NCBI GenBank assembly: GCA_965153455.1
Contig: OZ234497.1
Span: 7,564,001-7,628,000, forward strand
Length of the DNA: 64,000 nt
Direction of reading: 5' to 3'
Source of the DNA: Sphagnum compactum
Lineage: Eukaryota > Bryophyta > Sphagnopsida > Sphagnales
Part shown: positions 1-12,620 of the stretch, piece after piece
How positions within the stretch are numbered: position 1 is the stretch's first letter
Layout of the letters: every line of letters starts with the position of its first letter
Translations under genes and position numbers: made by a program
The notes under the pieces: model-generated
Seen by the model: only the letters and a program-made list of their open reading frames with translations
What the model was told of the DNA's origin: nothing
The model's database searches: none

Positions 1-720
1 TTAAAAAATAATTAATTAGTGGTTAACCAGCTTAGATACTAGGATAATAGACACAGGGTGTTGGATAGGCTTGTGTGTACGTGTGTAGAAAAAATGTTAT
101 GGCAAATGAAAATTGTTGGATTCAGTGATTTGGATTTTTTTTTCTTAGTTATCTTGAGTGAATTAACGCTTACATGTGTAATAGAGTTTTGATAAGTTTC
201 TCAGAGTTTTAGAGCACCAATGGAAATGCTAAAAAAAAAAATCACTTTCAATGTTCAGCACTATGGAAATGCTAAAAAAAATAATTATTTTCAATATTCA
301 ACACTATGGAAATGCTTAAAAAAATAATTATTTTCAATTTTCAGCACAATGGAAATGCTAAAAAAAATAATTATTTTCAATGTTCAGGATAATAATAGGA
401 TTATGCGTAAGCCAGAAGATTTTTTTTGAAAGCCAATGGGATTGCTGGATTTGGTGGTTTGAATTTTTTTTTCTTAGTTATCTTGAGTGAATTAACAGTT
501 AAATGTGTAATAGAGTTCGATGGGTTTCTCAGAATTTTAGAGCACCAATGGAAATGCTAGATAAAGGATAATTATTTTCAATATTGAGCATAATAATAAG
601 GTTATGGGTAGGCCAGAAGAGTTTTTTTTTTGCAAGCCAATGGGATTGCTGGATTTGGTGGTCTGAATTTTTTTTCTTGGTTATCTTGACTGAACTAAGG
701 TACTAAGAGTGTGTAATAGT
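1..720. repeat. Degenerate tandem repeat, about three units
   Basis: Three diverged direct copies share the core ATTGCTGGATTTGGTGG and the following TTTCTTAGTTATCTTGAGTG. The anchor CTTAGTTATCTT falls near 144, 473 and 675. Between the first and second copies a smaller array of four 43-bp units, each with the core TGGAAATGCT plus an A-run, lies at about 219-390. A solitary relative occurs at 38,695-38,830, so this is a dispersed repeat that has also expanded locally. No coding potential is seen. Confidence 0.75.
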
Positions 721-931
721 ATTTATAGACAGGGTTCTAACACATTACTTGTGCACTTTGTTTCCTAAAAGGTAAAGCTTGGCAAGTTTACATGAGTTGT
801 TTAGTCACCTCTTAATTACCACCGGCCTAAATAGAATTTAATAAGCCTTCTTATACTGCGACTGAAAAGCTTGGATTTTGGGGGAATGAAAGGTAAGACG
901 AACGCCATAGTTAGCGGGCGCAAAGCTGACT

Positions 932-1560
932 TTTTTATATATGGGCAAACACGAGGCCTTGCCTACCGCTTCGCTACAAGACAAAGCGAGGCGCCCAGCA
1001 GCTCTGGCGCACCACCATCATCACCTTTCCCTACCCACGCAACCATCGCTGTTGCACAACCGGATTCTTACATCCTCATACCCCAAACCCACTCTACTAC
1101 CGCTGGCTGGTGCTTCTTCGGCTGGTGTTGTTGTGGAGCCTGTAGCTTCAAGCTTCATCTGGTTGGTATTCTTTTAAGAAGTGTCATTGAATGGGTACTG
1201 CTTCTGGTTAGCGGATCAAGAAGAAAGTAGCGCGAGTTTGGTTAAGCGTTTTGGTTGTCGGGAGATAGATCTTTAGGGCGGCTTTTTGACAAAGGTGGTG
1301 GGGGACGACGACGGGAGCTCAATCAACTACTTCCAGTGCTCGTTTCTTTTTTTTTGGGTTTGTTGTCTGTCTCTTGGGGCTTCTCTTGTTGCTTTTTTGC
1401 TGTGGTGTTTGCTATCATCAGCCGGGGAAGTCATAGTTGCTGCTTGTGATCGGTGTTTGACCCCCAGGAGCAGGAACAAAAAAGGTGGCAAGAACACACA
1501 GGTCAGTGGCTGGTCGCTATAAAAGTTCTCCGCTCCCTCCACGGTCCTCCTCCTCCTTTT
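932..1560 (+). promoter_or_regulatory. Candidate promoter and 5' leader of the AP2 gene
   Basis: GC content rises from about 880 to 1,560. Two TATA-like boxes point rightwards: TATATAT at about 935-941 and TATAAAAG at 1518-1525. The second is followed about 25-30 bases later by a CT-rich start-like tract (CTCCGCTCCCTCCACGG). The next gene in this direction is the AP2 gene, whose ATG is at 3111, so a long and probably spliced 5' leader would be needed. Short open frames here have no recognisable domain. Promoter assignment is inference from motifs and position. Confidence 0.35.
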
Positions 1561-3110
1561 GGCATATGCGTCTTACGGTCTATGAGAAAGTTTTCCCATT
1601 CACATACGTTGTTGCCGGATGTTAGCTAAGGGGTACTGGTTTCGTCACCTTTTTTTTTCTTTTTAGGGGTCGGGGATTGAGTTTGACTCGTAGCAAGGCC
1701 ACTAGCATGCCGTAAACCGAGTCCGAATGCTTTTATGCCTGCGTGATTGTTGTGCTCGCTCGCTCGTTAGTGACAGCAAGGGTGTGAAATTGCCTTCTAC
1801 AAAGACATGTCGTTCAGTCGTACCTGGTCTCCTCTTCACCTGTTCAAGGGAATCTCTACTAGGTCAATATACGAATTGCTGACACTTCAGCGGATTAGCT
1901 GAGATGGCGTATATAACCAGCTGTTGCATCACAGGATTATAGACCCTCAGCAATTCTGGGGAAATCAGCTCACTATGGTCGATTACTTCGAGCATGAGAG
2001 GGATATCGCAGAATGGGGAAAAAGGTGGCCGGTTATGTATGTATGTGACTTCAGCAAAAGGTGGTGGTGGTGGTGGTGGTGGTGGTGGTTGTGGTGATTG
2101 TTTGTCATGTCCTAGTCCTGATGCTTGAACCTTGTTGGGGGTTCATTCAATTTGTCAGACATTGGGACAAACTCAGAGACAGATAGACTACTAATGAAAC
2201 CAGAGATTGGCCACTTATAGTCTAAGTTGACATAGATAACAGAGATGAAGAGAATCTCATGAACAACTTTCCTTGCAATGCTAGGAGCATATGGAGCAGA
2301 GAATGTGGAATCAATTGAGTTGGCAAGAGTGGCACATTAGAATGTTATTTCTCCATATCCAAGCACACAGCACACACCAAGATTTCATCAAAACATTCTG
2401 GAGCCTAGAGGACATTGACTGGGTGTGAGAGTGGTGCCAGGGTTGTATGTGTCCACATACTCAGATGAACTGGAGGACAAGAAATAAATTTCTATGCTGG
2501 ATTTCGATACAATTTGGATGTTTGGTTTCAGGGAGGGAGATAGGATTAGAGCTATGTATGTGTGAACACTCTCATTTGTGGTGAGGATGGAGAATTCATG
2601 GTTGACCTTAAATTTGAACTCACAACTACACTGACTCTGTTGGTTCATGCTCTGGATTGACTCATGTGCAGTAGTCATTGCTGTATAACCCTGTACATAT
2701 GAATTTCAATTTTGCTCAGAATTGCTCATATGAGTGCACATTTTGGCTTGTCTACAGGTGGGACAGGTGTACTAATCAGCAGTTTGGGTTACTTGTTACT
2801 TCCCCAAATTTAATGCATTACATCTTCTAACAATTGCACATGGGGGGAGCTTGGCTTTGGGCACCACAAGATGTATGAGGATTTGCAGGCAGAAAATTCT
2901 TGGAAAATGTTTTAGGGGCAGCCAATGTTAGAGTCTTCACCTACCAAAGATATTTTGGTTCTTTACTGAAAGATGCAGTTTTAAAAGGCTATTTCTGGAA
3001 GCAAGGAAACGCTTGTCAAATTGACCCTATACTAGAAAGGAGGATGTGGTAAGGAGGTTGGAGAAAATAAGGAAAAAAGCACTTTGTGTGCAACGAGACA
3101 AAAAGGTTGA
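1561..3110 (+). other. Presumed 5' leader or intron region of the AP2 gene
   Basis: I see no supported coding exon between the promoter-like block and the AP2 start codon. A (GGT)n tract lies at about 2060-2090. A short open frame begins with an ATG at about 1,976 and runs toward this tract, but it matches nothing I recognise. The stretch is best read as leader exon(s) plus intron. Confidence 0.3.
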
Positions 3111-5876
3111 ATGGTGAGTATCAGAAAGCGGCGTCCCAGTGGTCTGTCTCCAGGTACTTACTGAGATCTACACTTTGCAAGGATAAGAATGTAGGGAGAT
3201 TGAGCAATTTTGGGTGCTTGCCTGATGCTTTTTTAGGCTTCTATGTGTGAACCTGAGGGCCAAATTGTGGTTGAAAATTTGCCAGAGGGGGCTGATTTCT
3301 TATCTCTTTATATCTTAGTTACAACTGAGTGATAAACTGCATTTGTTGCTATGGACATGCAAGATGATTCCATTATAGAGCAATGCTTCACCTGTTCTCT
3401 GAGCTAGTTTAAGCACACTAACAGATATTATGCATGTTGATGTCAGACAAACATGGGCAGCCACAAACTTATAGAACATTACCGTTTCTCTTATCTGCAA
3501 GAGAAATGACAGTGGGCTCTGCTGAGGAATTGAAGCCCAATGAGGATATCACATCAAAACAGGTAATTTAGTGATCTTTTGTTAATAGGCTTATCTCCTG
3601 AAATATGGGCAGGTGTCTACTTAACAAATAGTGTCAATAGAGGACTAACTAGGTAATCTCTCTGTGTTTGATGAATTGCTTGACTTTTGGTGAGCACAAG
3701 TTTATTCCAAAGTGATGGCAATAGTCCATGGCAATGTTGTATTGAGGTCTGAAATTGGCTTGTTTGGGTGACAGGAGGTGGGTTCCACATGTAATATAGC
3801 ATCTTCACTTCCTCAACCTCTGAGTCAGCTTTATGCTCCAAATCTGTTCCCAAAAGGTATTTCTGCCTATCAGTGCCAGCAACATCATTTTCCTTGTTGC
3901 AGGCTGTTGAGAGTAATTTGTTGAGCTCAGGTCCTTAAATGGTTACAATGTAACTCATGAGACCTACTTATGCATTTATGGTTAGGATTTTCTATGCCAT
4001 TAAGTACCATGTCTCATGAGTGCCAGCTGTCATCATGACTGAATCTTGCCATTGCTTCCATGAATGCAAAAATAACTTAGGACACAGATGTTTTGTATAA
4101 TTGTTTGAGCAGATTGTTGAGAGCTGCTGAAATCATTGGGAGTAATGGCACATAATCATTGCTATTCATGATGAAGGTGATTGGTCTGATACATTGTGAG
4201 TAATACTCACAAGATTATGACCACATTCACTCTTGTGTTGTTCATTTGGTTTTGCTGAAACTGACATAACAGTTACCTTCAAAGTGTTTATTCTGAAGCT
4301 AGAATCCTGCCAGCACAATTTCTGGAGTGACTCCCACTAAGGTAGTGGGTCCTTCTTGATTGTTTCCCATTCTCCAAAGTTGGCAGAAAGTCTGTAGCCA
4401 TAACACTATGGAAGTCTGGACTTTTGACTACAACTTGAAATCACCACATGCAGAGAGGGAACTGAAGAAGAGGAAGCGCCAAAGGAGAAAACAGCAGGGC
4501 AACCAGGAGCCTTGTGTCATGCGAGGTGTGTACTTCAAGAACATGAAGTGGCAGGCTGCCATCAAGGTGGAGAAGAAACAGGTCCACCTTGGCACTGTTG
4601 GATCACAGGAAGAGGCAGCACGGCTTTATGACCGGTGCATCCACTTACTTTGTTTCTTGGGTTTCATGTGGTTCCACAAAGCAAGGTTGATGCAGAAAAA
4701 GGGAGTTGATGAGGGGTGGGGTGGAAAGTCATACATGTCAAGTTAGCAATTTAGAGAATCTCCAAGACAAGACTTTCAAATGTGTGGTTAGGTGGGAGCT
4801 CATTCCTATTTTGCTCAAACTACTGGGTATCCCAGAATTGGATGGCATGTGGTATGCACACTATCCCAAAGTCAAGAGGGAGAAATATTTGCAATGCCAC
4901 AGATGTTCAAAAGGGAGTCCTTTGCCTCTGTTGTCACATCCTGTTCAGATGGATGTGAGTGCTTTACATGCAGTGGAGGATTTGACAATGGAAACAAGTG
5001 TCTTAGCTAGGTTTACACACTCCTGCAGACATCTGGAATCTCCTGTAGTGTGCACCTGACAAATTGTGAATAGAATAATGCTGCCTTACAAGCACAACAA
5101 GCAGGCAAGTCTTTTAGTGAAACCTCTGATGATGACATTGAGGTGCAACTGGCAGGGCGGCGTACATGTGTGGCAGAGAGCCCAATTTTGAGCTCTCAGA
5201 GGAAGACAAACAAGAGCTACAACGTTTTCAGTGGGATGAGTTCCTGGAACTCACTCGCAAATCAATTCTCAACAAAAGTAAGGTCCAATCTTCACAAGTG
5301 TAGTAGTTCTATTGGGTGTTACTTTTCACTCCCAGTGTATGTACAGTTTGCATGTCTCAGTTCTGGCAACAGAAGTTGGATCTGGATGGTTTGTAGGAAG
5401 GTTAAGTCTTGCTGGCAAGGGAAAACCACATTGCCTGTTGCAACCAGTAGAAAGATGGTGTGGTTGCTGTCTTGAACCACATCAGAGAAGGGAATATCAA
5501 GAGCTTATGAACTTTGTATTACATATCAGCCATTGGTAGACTGAACTCTAATTAGTCTCCAGTGGGGAATATCAGTATTGAAATCTCCTTGCTCATCATT
5601 TATTCCTACCACTTGGTGACAATCTGCATTGTCTCACATTTTCTTTCAGCCACCACTTCCCCAATTAAGAGATGATCTTGAATTTGTTGAAACTGAACAG
5701 GTCATTACATGTTTTCCCTACATCACTTGTTTTTTCTTTGTTGTTCTTTCAATGATGGTCTATTATTCAATTGTGCAGAAAGACAACGTGCGAAGCGAGA
5801 TGAGAGCAATAAAAATCAAGATGGTCCAGGAGCAGTTGATGAACTTCAAAATCCCTCATTGTCACGCTCATCATAA
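3111..5876 (+). CDS. AP2-domain protein, At4g13040 (APD1)-like
   Basis: This is a predicted nuclear DNA-binding protein of 176 residues from six exons: 3111-3153, 3504-3562, 3903-3930, 4454-4634, 5156-5277 and 5779-5876. Phases match at every join (1, 0, 1, 2, 1) and the exons sum to 531 nt including the stop. The N-terminus MVSIRKRRPSG resembles the MVSLRRRR start of the Arabidopsis homologue. A basic stretch KKRKRQRRK (about residues 48-56) precedes the single AP2 domain, which begins RGVYFKNMKWQAAIKVEKK and includes HLGTVGSQEEAARLYDR. A family-specific tail follows, with CGREPNFELSEEDKQEL and QWDEFLELTRKSI. The Arabidopsis protein is somewhat longer. Exon 3 is a 28-nt microexon. The intron-4 donor is GTGCAT, a weak but usable site. 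A further cassette exon within intron 1 (about 3240-3300) has an open frame but the wrong phase. The family is clear; exon edges rest on phase and consensus only. Confidence 0.9.
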
Positions 5877-6992
5877 CAGTATGATTTGACTGCTTGAAAC
5901 CTCTGGCACATATGTGGAGCTGGTGCTGGATCTCTAGGATGACTTTTTCCTCTCATTCTGTCAACCTCATATATTAGCATACACATGCTACTTGGGGAAC
6001 ACTCTGAATAAGTTAGTTTGTTTCAGTTTGTATTCACATTCCCCATGGCAGTTATATATTGAAACACTGGAGCTGTTTACTAATCCGGTTTGCAATCAAT
6101 GTGGTGATTTCGTTGGCATGCACTTATTACACTCTGTTGATAGTTTTGTTTTTTCCACACCAGCTTAGGGGGCAGAGGGGAATGCACAAGAAGCCTTTGT
6201 CTATTTTGGAGGCATTCCATGTTTTGTCCTTTGAAGAAAACCTAGGCTTAGTGGTGGAATAATGAAGCCAAGAGGGAGCAATGGGATAAGGGGCCATTCA
6301 TTGGTGGCTACTTGCCCTTGAGTTTCCATCACTTTTTGAAGGTCACTCACCTCAGTCACCTTTCATGATGTTTGATGTCACATAAGGTGACAGGTTTGTA
6401 GGTGGGTACAACTACAATCTACTTTGCAATGTGTGTTGAATTTTGATTTTTGCAGTGTTCAATGTTGCAGCATGCAAGATGCCTAGCTAAAAGTTTGTGA
6501 GACTCAAGTTCCTCTTTGTTGTGCAGTGTGCAAGACCCACCACCCAACCTTGAGGTTTTTCAAGCTTCTCAGTTCTGCTATAATTTGATTCTTGAAGTTT
6601 GTAGTCATGAGTCATGATTCTTGAATTGAATGCTAGTGTAATGTACATTGTGCTCTTGACTCTTGAGATTTTTTAGGGCAAGTTTGACTCATTTACGGTG
6701 TGATGATTGATGTGAATTAATGTTAGGGGCAGAAAATTGGGGTCCAAGACTTGAGAATTGAGATTTGCCTCAGATATCCTTATGGCATTTGGAACAGAAG
6801 TTTTGCAATTGGAACTTGCTATGATTTTATCGCTGTGAAGATCTCTGCCAGAGTGTCACATCTAGACTCTAGAGTGATGGAGTTCCACTTAAAGATCTCT
6901 GGAGTGAAGAAGTCAACACTTTGGAGTGAGAGAATCTGAGACTAAGATGAATCATGATTTAGATTTCTTCATCTGTCAAGAACCTCAAAAGA

Positions 6993-7061
6993 GGCTGTTC
7001 TGGGAACTTGGGTCCTATACTCAGCTCCTGACTTGCACCAGGCCCTCATTCCTGGAACAGC
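6993..7061 (+). repeat. Foldback hairpin, about 69 nt
   Basis: The left arm (6993-7015, GGCTGTTCTGGGAA then CTTGGGTCC) can pair with the right arm (7039-7061, ending TTCCTGGAACAGCC). There are 14 consecutive pairs (two G-T), a 3-nt symmetric internal loop, then five further pairs, closed by a loop of about 20 nt. Length and symmetry suit a small-RNA precursor or a tiny MITE. I see no conserved miRNA in it: a part of the right arm looks vaguely like miR166 but has an extra base and other mismatches. Confidence 0.4.
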
Positions 7062-7708
7062 CCCATTCTTGGTGCTCACCCTACACAACATATCCCTGTG
7101 AGCAGAAAATGTGCCTAAAAGCATAGCTGAAGATGATGCTCATCAAAGCCGTTGAGAACCCTCTTGAAATACAATGCACCATATACAAGGTGGGTATGTG
7201 TCACACAAAAGACACCCATGCATGCAGCAAATGGGTGCATTCCATCAGGTGCCTTCCAGACTAATGTGCACTGCAAATTGCAAGGAGAAATAGGACTAAA
7301 GTCCATCTGAGGACTCCAGAATATTGCTAAAAGAGGTTTGTGTATATTGATTTTATTTTTTAAATGAAGAAACACTTTTGGCCTTAACGGGTATCCCAGA
7401 CTTTTGAGACCAAATGCAAAGCAGCTCTGCTGACTTCACCCACTGTCCCAGAAAAGACAAAGCCCCAGTTCTGAATTTTATTACAATATGGGCCAACAAC
7501 CAATGGTAGATGATTGAAGATACACATTTGAGTCATAACCTAACAAAGATTGTTGGATAAGTCAAGATTTTGCAAATTTTGCAAATGTTTGCAACTCTGT
7601 AAATCCAGAAACACCATCATTATTGCAAAAGAGGAATGATATTGCTTGATTGCCATCAAGACCGTCTGGTAGCCTCTCCTCTTCCTGTAGACCTAAGGCC
7701 TCTTTGAC

Positions 7709-7800
7709 ATGGGGCCTCTTGAATCGCTGTAGCTAGCCCCAGATCATTGCTTAGATGGGGCCTTTTGAATCATTGTAGATGGCACCAGATCATTGCTTAA
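7709..7800. repeat. 46-bp tandem duplication
   Basis: Two adjacent copies of about 46 bp share GGGGCCT-TTGAAT and CCAGATCATTGCTTA with a few differences. No function is apparent. Confidence 0.6.
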
Positions 7801-8275
7801 ACTTAACCCTTCCCCAGGACACCCAAATCTTCCACCCCCAACAGAATAAAAAAACCCTGGCTTCATGAATTCTAGATGGCTAGTTGATCAGTGAACCATC
7901 ACACCCAGGTTGATAATGTTGAATAGCATCTACCATGGGCCTTCCTTGATATGAACCTGCAACTACTTGTAAGGTGGCCATGGTACCAGGGACATATTCC
8001 AGGTACCCTTCCCCCTGACCTACAGGGGTCTAACATGGTGCTACAAAACAGCTGTCAGCTTTTTTGGGAACAAATCTAGGAAAACACAAAACACTACTTA
8101 AATGGGCAAAAACTGAAGAAAGACAAAGCAATATCAGCAGAAAGAACACCTTGATTAGCAATGTATGTCCTGCTTTGTTGAGATTACCCTACATGTTTAC
8201 CTTCCATTTTAGTGATATACAAACAATTCAAAATACAGGTTGAGACTGTTCAATTCATATTAAAATGGTACAGGA

Positions 8276-11108
8276 TTAGGGATGTGAGGTGCCCTGCATA
8301 GCCATGGCAATTTGGTCAAGGGCACTTCCAATGCGGTTTAAGGCACCTATATAGCCATTTCCAAGTTTCATTTGAAGATCATATAGATCCTTATGCTTTT
8401 CACGCTCAAATTGCATGGTTTGGCGGTGGCGGTTGTCTTTCCGGTCCTCTGAGAGACGCAGAGCATCTACCATGGTCTTGTTATTCCGCTCCAATACCTC
8501 TGCTAACCTGTCGAAGCCTGCTGACTTTGAACCTCCAACCCTTCTTCGTTTCCCGGCCAAGGTTGGGTCCACAATGTCATTTTCATCACTCTCATCACCT
8601 ACAGAACCTGACAACTCCATATTGCTTGCTGCCAAGAAAACACCCAGATATCAGGAAATTCAAGAGTAGTGACTAGATGCACCTTGTTATGGCCAATATG
8701 TTACGGCATAAAGCTGAACCCATGAAGATCTTTAGTCCTTGTACCAAGCAATGCACGACACTCAATGGGATTTAGGCACAAAGGACATTGCATTGAATAG
8801 AATCCATGGCTTCCATTCTTCTCTGCACAGTCAACTTGAGAGACTGAATTCCTGAGATAAACATGAGTATCCAAAAGGGAAACTTCGCAAAGGTGTAACT
8901 CGTATGGTGAGAAACCAGAAGAACCACATCTGAATGGAAGAAACTAAGAGAGAAAAACCACCCTGCAAGACACACAGGCATAATGAACCAGCATCCTCCA
9001 TGAGGGTGATCCAACTGATTCACAGAAGCCCCTGGAAAAACAGGCATCAACCTAATCATTGGCTTGTCCTGCCTTTTATGGTTTCCATTTTCTGTAATGA
9101 AGATTGGAAACCATATCAAAACTGACCAGGAATATTAAATCTACAGGTTCTGTCTCAAGTTCATAATTTTCTACCCAGTCTCTGCAGGTTGAGTCAAATT
9201 TGTGCCTTCACCTTGTTTCAGTCAATACCCTCCAGCCATGCACATATAGGTCCACAAGCTAAGAATACGACAATTCCTATCATTTGTGAGTTCTCATCCT
9301 CACTATAAACATACTTTACTAAAAATAGCCAAGAAGCACCCTGCATAAGACATCACAAGAAATATGTAGGAAAAAGGAAGGAACAAAGACAGAGAATTAT
9401 GCACCAGCTCCTCGAGGGGGTGCCAAAGAGTCGAAAAGAATTCCTGGTTCACCTGTCCGACTTTTGACATACCACTCCTGGAGAGACATAAAAACTTCCT
9501 TGTGGAAATTGGGGGGGAGTCGCATCCGTTTCTTCTCATCACTTCCCAACTGCCAGTATGAAGTGCCCCCAAGGGGAAGTTGCTTTTCATAGTCATTAAC
9601 TTTTTTAAATCCTGCAGTAATGCCTTCCCACTTGTCCTGGCATTGGCCTGCACTACGGAGTACCCCTTGACCCCAGCAACGATCCTCCATCCATTTCCAC
9701 CGCTCATGAGCCGACCTGTACCACCCACACTAACACAGCATTTAATGGGAACCCCTTGTCTTCCCCTCCTGAATTTCTTGTGACCCACAAATCCCAGACT
9801 TCCTCATTCATCTTTCCATTTTTCAGGCTAGAATACTTCTGTCAGATCTTTGAAGTGATTTCTGTGTACATATCAGATCTCAGATATGCCACACTCTTTT
9901 CATCATCTGCCTTTTGCAAACCAGCTATATGAAACTGGATCCAATGCAAGGCTTGAATACACCCCAGTTGACAAAAGACAAAACAAGTCATGGGAGTGAT
10001 CTGGTTCATCAAGCTGCTTTCTAAGACAGCAGAACTGAGAAGCTCCAAAAGGGTCATATCTATGAGAATACAGAGAAAACTCCACACCACATGAAGCTAG
10101 CATGACAAGTGTGGTCATAACCTTAGGAGTGTGTCCCTCACAAATTGTCAGACATCATCTTCATCATGAATACTCTGACAAGCTGGCATCACTCCCAAGT
10201 GACATCATCAGCTCCTGACAGTGGGTCTATATTATTTGCTCAAAACTTTAGGCAAACCATTATACAAATATTGGCATCCTGAGTTTCTGTCACATTTCCA
10301 GAAACAACAGGAACACTCGTTCATGATGCTCGTGCTACACTCAGGAGACATAGCTATTAAAAAAGTCAATATTATCGTTACTCAAGCTGCAACAAGCTTG
10401 TGACAGTAAGCTTCATTCCATTTTAGCTTGTCCAAGGAAACATCTACGCAAGGCATAGATCCCCACATCTACAGGAGGCATCCATACAGAGCTCCAGAAG
10501 CCTTGTAAGAGACATTACCCCATAAAGGGGGAGAGTGTAAGACCACTTCAAAAGTTCCCATGAAAGAACTTTTGCAACCCCAAACCTTAGATCAAAGCCA
10601 AGATGGGTCAGACTATATTTATTCATAGGATGTTTCAATTAGTGAAGAAACTGCAATTGACAAGATTTTACTATTTTCATGTTTTCACACCACTCCAAAC
10701 AATCAGCACAATATCAAAATATAAAACACCCAAAAACATACAATATAATGCATGTACATACCATGTCCAAATTTCAGAACAAAACGATGTAATATCATTT
10801 AAGATTGAAACTCAAATATTTATCATGTTCAAATGTCATTTACCAATTCCATTACATGCATCAAGAGATTTTTTATAAAGAGACCTGTGCTTTTCACGGT
10901 TGCCACCCTTGGACTGACGTTCAAAATCCTCACGCCTCACAGCTTGCAACACCTGCAGCTCTGACACAGTCCACATTCCTTTTTTGTAATGGCGAGTCTG
11001 ATCATCACCCAGCATCTCTTCTGGCACAGCCTCCTCAACATTTATTGCATCCTTGTTCTCCAAGGCTCCTGGTGCATTTTCATCGTGGCGAGCCATGCCC
11101 AGAAACAT
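8276..11108 (-). CDS. Trihelix (GT-type) transcription factor, ASR3-like
   Basis: This is a predicted nuclear DNA-binding repressor-type trihelix protein of 295 residues from three coding exons on the minus strand: 11108-10885, 9715-9405 and 8628-8276, with matching phases 2 and 1. The trihelix tryptophans are present in order: GMWTVSELQVL in helix 1, HERWKWMEDRCW in helix 2 and QCQDKWEGI in helix 3. The fourth amphipathic helix follows with YEKQL, SYWQL and LPPNFHKEVF. This is the layout of the ASR3/SIP1-like trihelix group. The C-terminus is acidic (DESDENDIVD), then basic (GKRRRV), then a long charged helix likely to form a coiled coil (RLAEVLERNNKTMVDALRL onward). ATG 11108 is the first in frame; ATG 11096 is an alternative. 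A second donor at 9453 keeps the frame and would drop 16 residues. A 5' leader exon lies at about 12,621-12,850. Family confident; exact start and donor less so. Confidence 0.87.
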
Positions 11109-12464
11109 ATGGTGGTGCCTGAACAGGTGTCTACCTGTACTGAAAAAATTCAAAAGACCACTAGTTAATACAAGAGCACTCACAATCAATCATCAAGAAA
11201 TCTGATAGAATGATCCAATGCAAAGATTCATACCTATGAGGTTGCAGAGAAAGCTCCAGAACAGTGATTTGAAGTTAACAAAACAATGGGTGCCTTCACA
11301 ACCAATGCAAGAACTTGTTAGAGTCATATGTGATGCAAATCAGAATTGATTAGCAAGTTGCTAAAAATATTGTACACGGTGAGCAGTTTTTAGACATCTG
11401 TTTGTGACCTTGAACTGGGCTTACTGAAGATGCCCCCAAGGGCTAAAGTGGCGTGAAATGTATCATGGTGCATAGATTCAGATCAAAAAGTCATCTGAAA
11501 TCTATCCTCTTCTGGAAATAAACATCAGTTCTCCTGAGATTGCAGGGTGGAAACCTGAAATTATCAGAGATTACAAACTCATGATGGCTAATTTCCTTCC
11601 TAAGAATGATCTTCCTGAGAGCCAGCCAAGACCGAACACTCGGAAACCTAACCCTAACAAGAAAGCTCATAGACTCCACTGAGAAGCTTGTTGGTCATGC
11701 AGCAGAATTCAACACTGAAAGCAATGTGGCATAAAACAACTCACCAGATTATAGATTGCAGATCATTGCCCACACAAAAGCATAGCTGAAAGTAGCATAT
11801 CCTAGCAAGGATCTTCATTTGCTTCATGGCACGCTAAAGAGCTTCATATGCTGCATTACATGCCAAACAACATAAGGATCAGTACCTATTCATTTTATTC
11901 ATTATGTCACCAAGTCCAGGACTAACAGACCCATGTCTATAAACTAGTAATGTGTTGCCTACCACAAGTAAGGCCAGGATACTTCAAGCAGAGCTTTTTG
12001 TGCCCAGAAATAAAAGGCTAACTATGCCAAGAAGCCAAATCTATGGGGGGAACATGCCCTCCATTCTTCTGCTTGAATTTCAGAAACTTTTGACACCATT
12101 TTGCATTTAAAACGCAAAACCATCCATGCAAGAAATTCAACCTCAAAGAGAAGAAAATGCTCCCCCATGGTAAAATGCTACAGTGAGAGACACTGGGAGA
12201 ATTCCATGAATGTACCATGTTAGGCCTACATTCTTGTTGCCATTCCTTGGCCGGACTTGAAACATATTGTCGACAAAGAAAATGGCCATTTTATTTCTTC
12301 CCCCAAAAGCGGATACAAACTCAACTGAAACACCTACGATCTTGCTTGCTCTGCAATAATGGGAAACCATGAAGTAGGGCTGCAAACAACATCCATCCCA
12401 ACGGAGAACAAACACACGTTCGAGCTGCCCCCCAAACACACACCCGGCAATCAAAAGAGGGCGC

Positions 12465-12505
12465 AAAAGAAGAAGAAGTAGAAGAAGAAGAAGAAGAACC
12501 ATCAA
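12465..12505. repeat. (GAA)n microsatellite in the trihelix leader intron
   Basis: A run of AAGAAG units, read as poly-leucine on the other strand, lies inside the first intron of the trihelix gene. It explains the long apparent leucine frame there, which I do not call a gene. Confidence 0.8.
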
Positions 12506-12620
12506 GCAAAGAACACCCGAAACCGGATAATATCAAAGTCCCCAACCCTAGAAAAAACCCCAGGAAAAGACAGATCCAAGCTCCACCAACGATAGCAAGT
12601 TAAGAACCTCTATGACTTAC

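Larger units (their letters stand above)
5877..8275. other. Convergent intergenic region (3' ends of AP2 and trihelix genes)
   Basis: This 2.4 kb lies between two converging genes and should hold both 3' untranslated regions. I see no supported coding exon. It contains a foldback at 6993-7061 and a 46-bp direct duplication at about 7709-7800 (core CCAGATCATTGCTTA), both listed separately. Confidence 0.5.

Noticed and set aside
871-1542. Overlapping open frames on both strands in the GC-rich block
   Set aside because: Several frames are open only because GC is higher there; none shows a domain, and the position fits a promoter and leader.
1976-2060. Short frame from ATG 1976 to the GGT tract
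   Set aside because: It matches nothing and ends in a microsatellite; treated as leader or intron.
3240-3310. Coding-like block in intron 1 of the AP2 gene
   Set aside because: Its open frame does not fit the phase of exon 1; it is kept only as a possible alternative exon in the findings.
7035-7058. Possible miR166
   Set aside because: The arm has an extra C and several mismatches to the conserved sequence, and the opposite arm does not match miR166 star sequences.
12143-12545. Open frame with a long leucine run on the minus strand
   Set aside because: It is produced by a (GAA)n microsatellite inside the trihelix leader intron.
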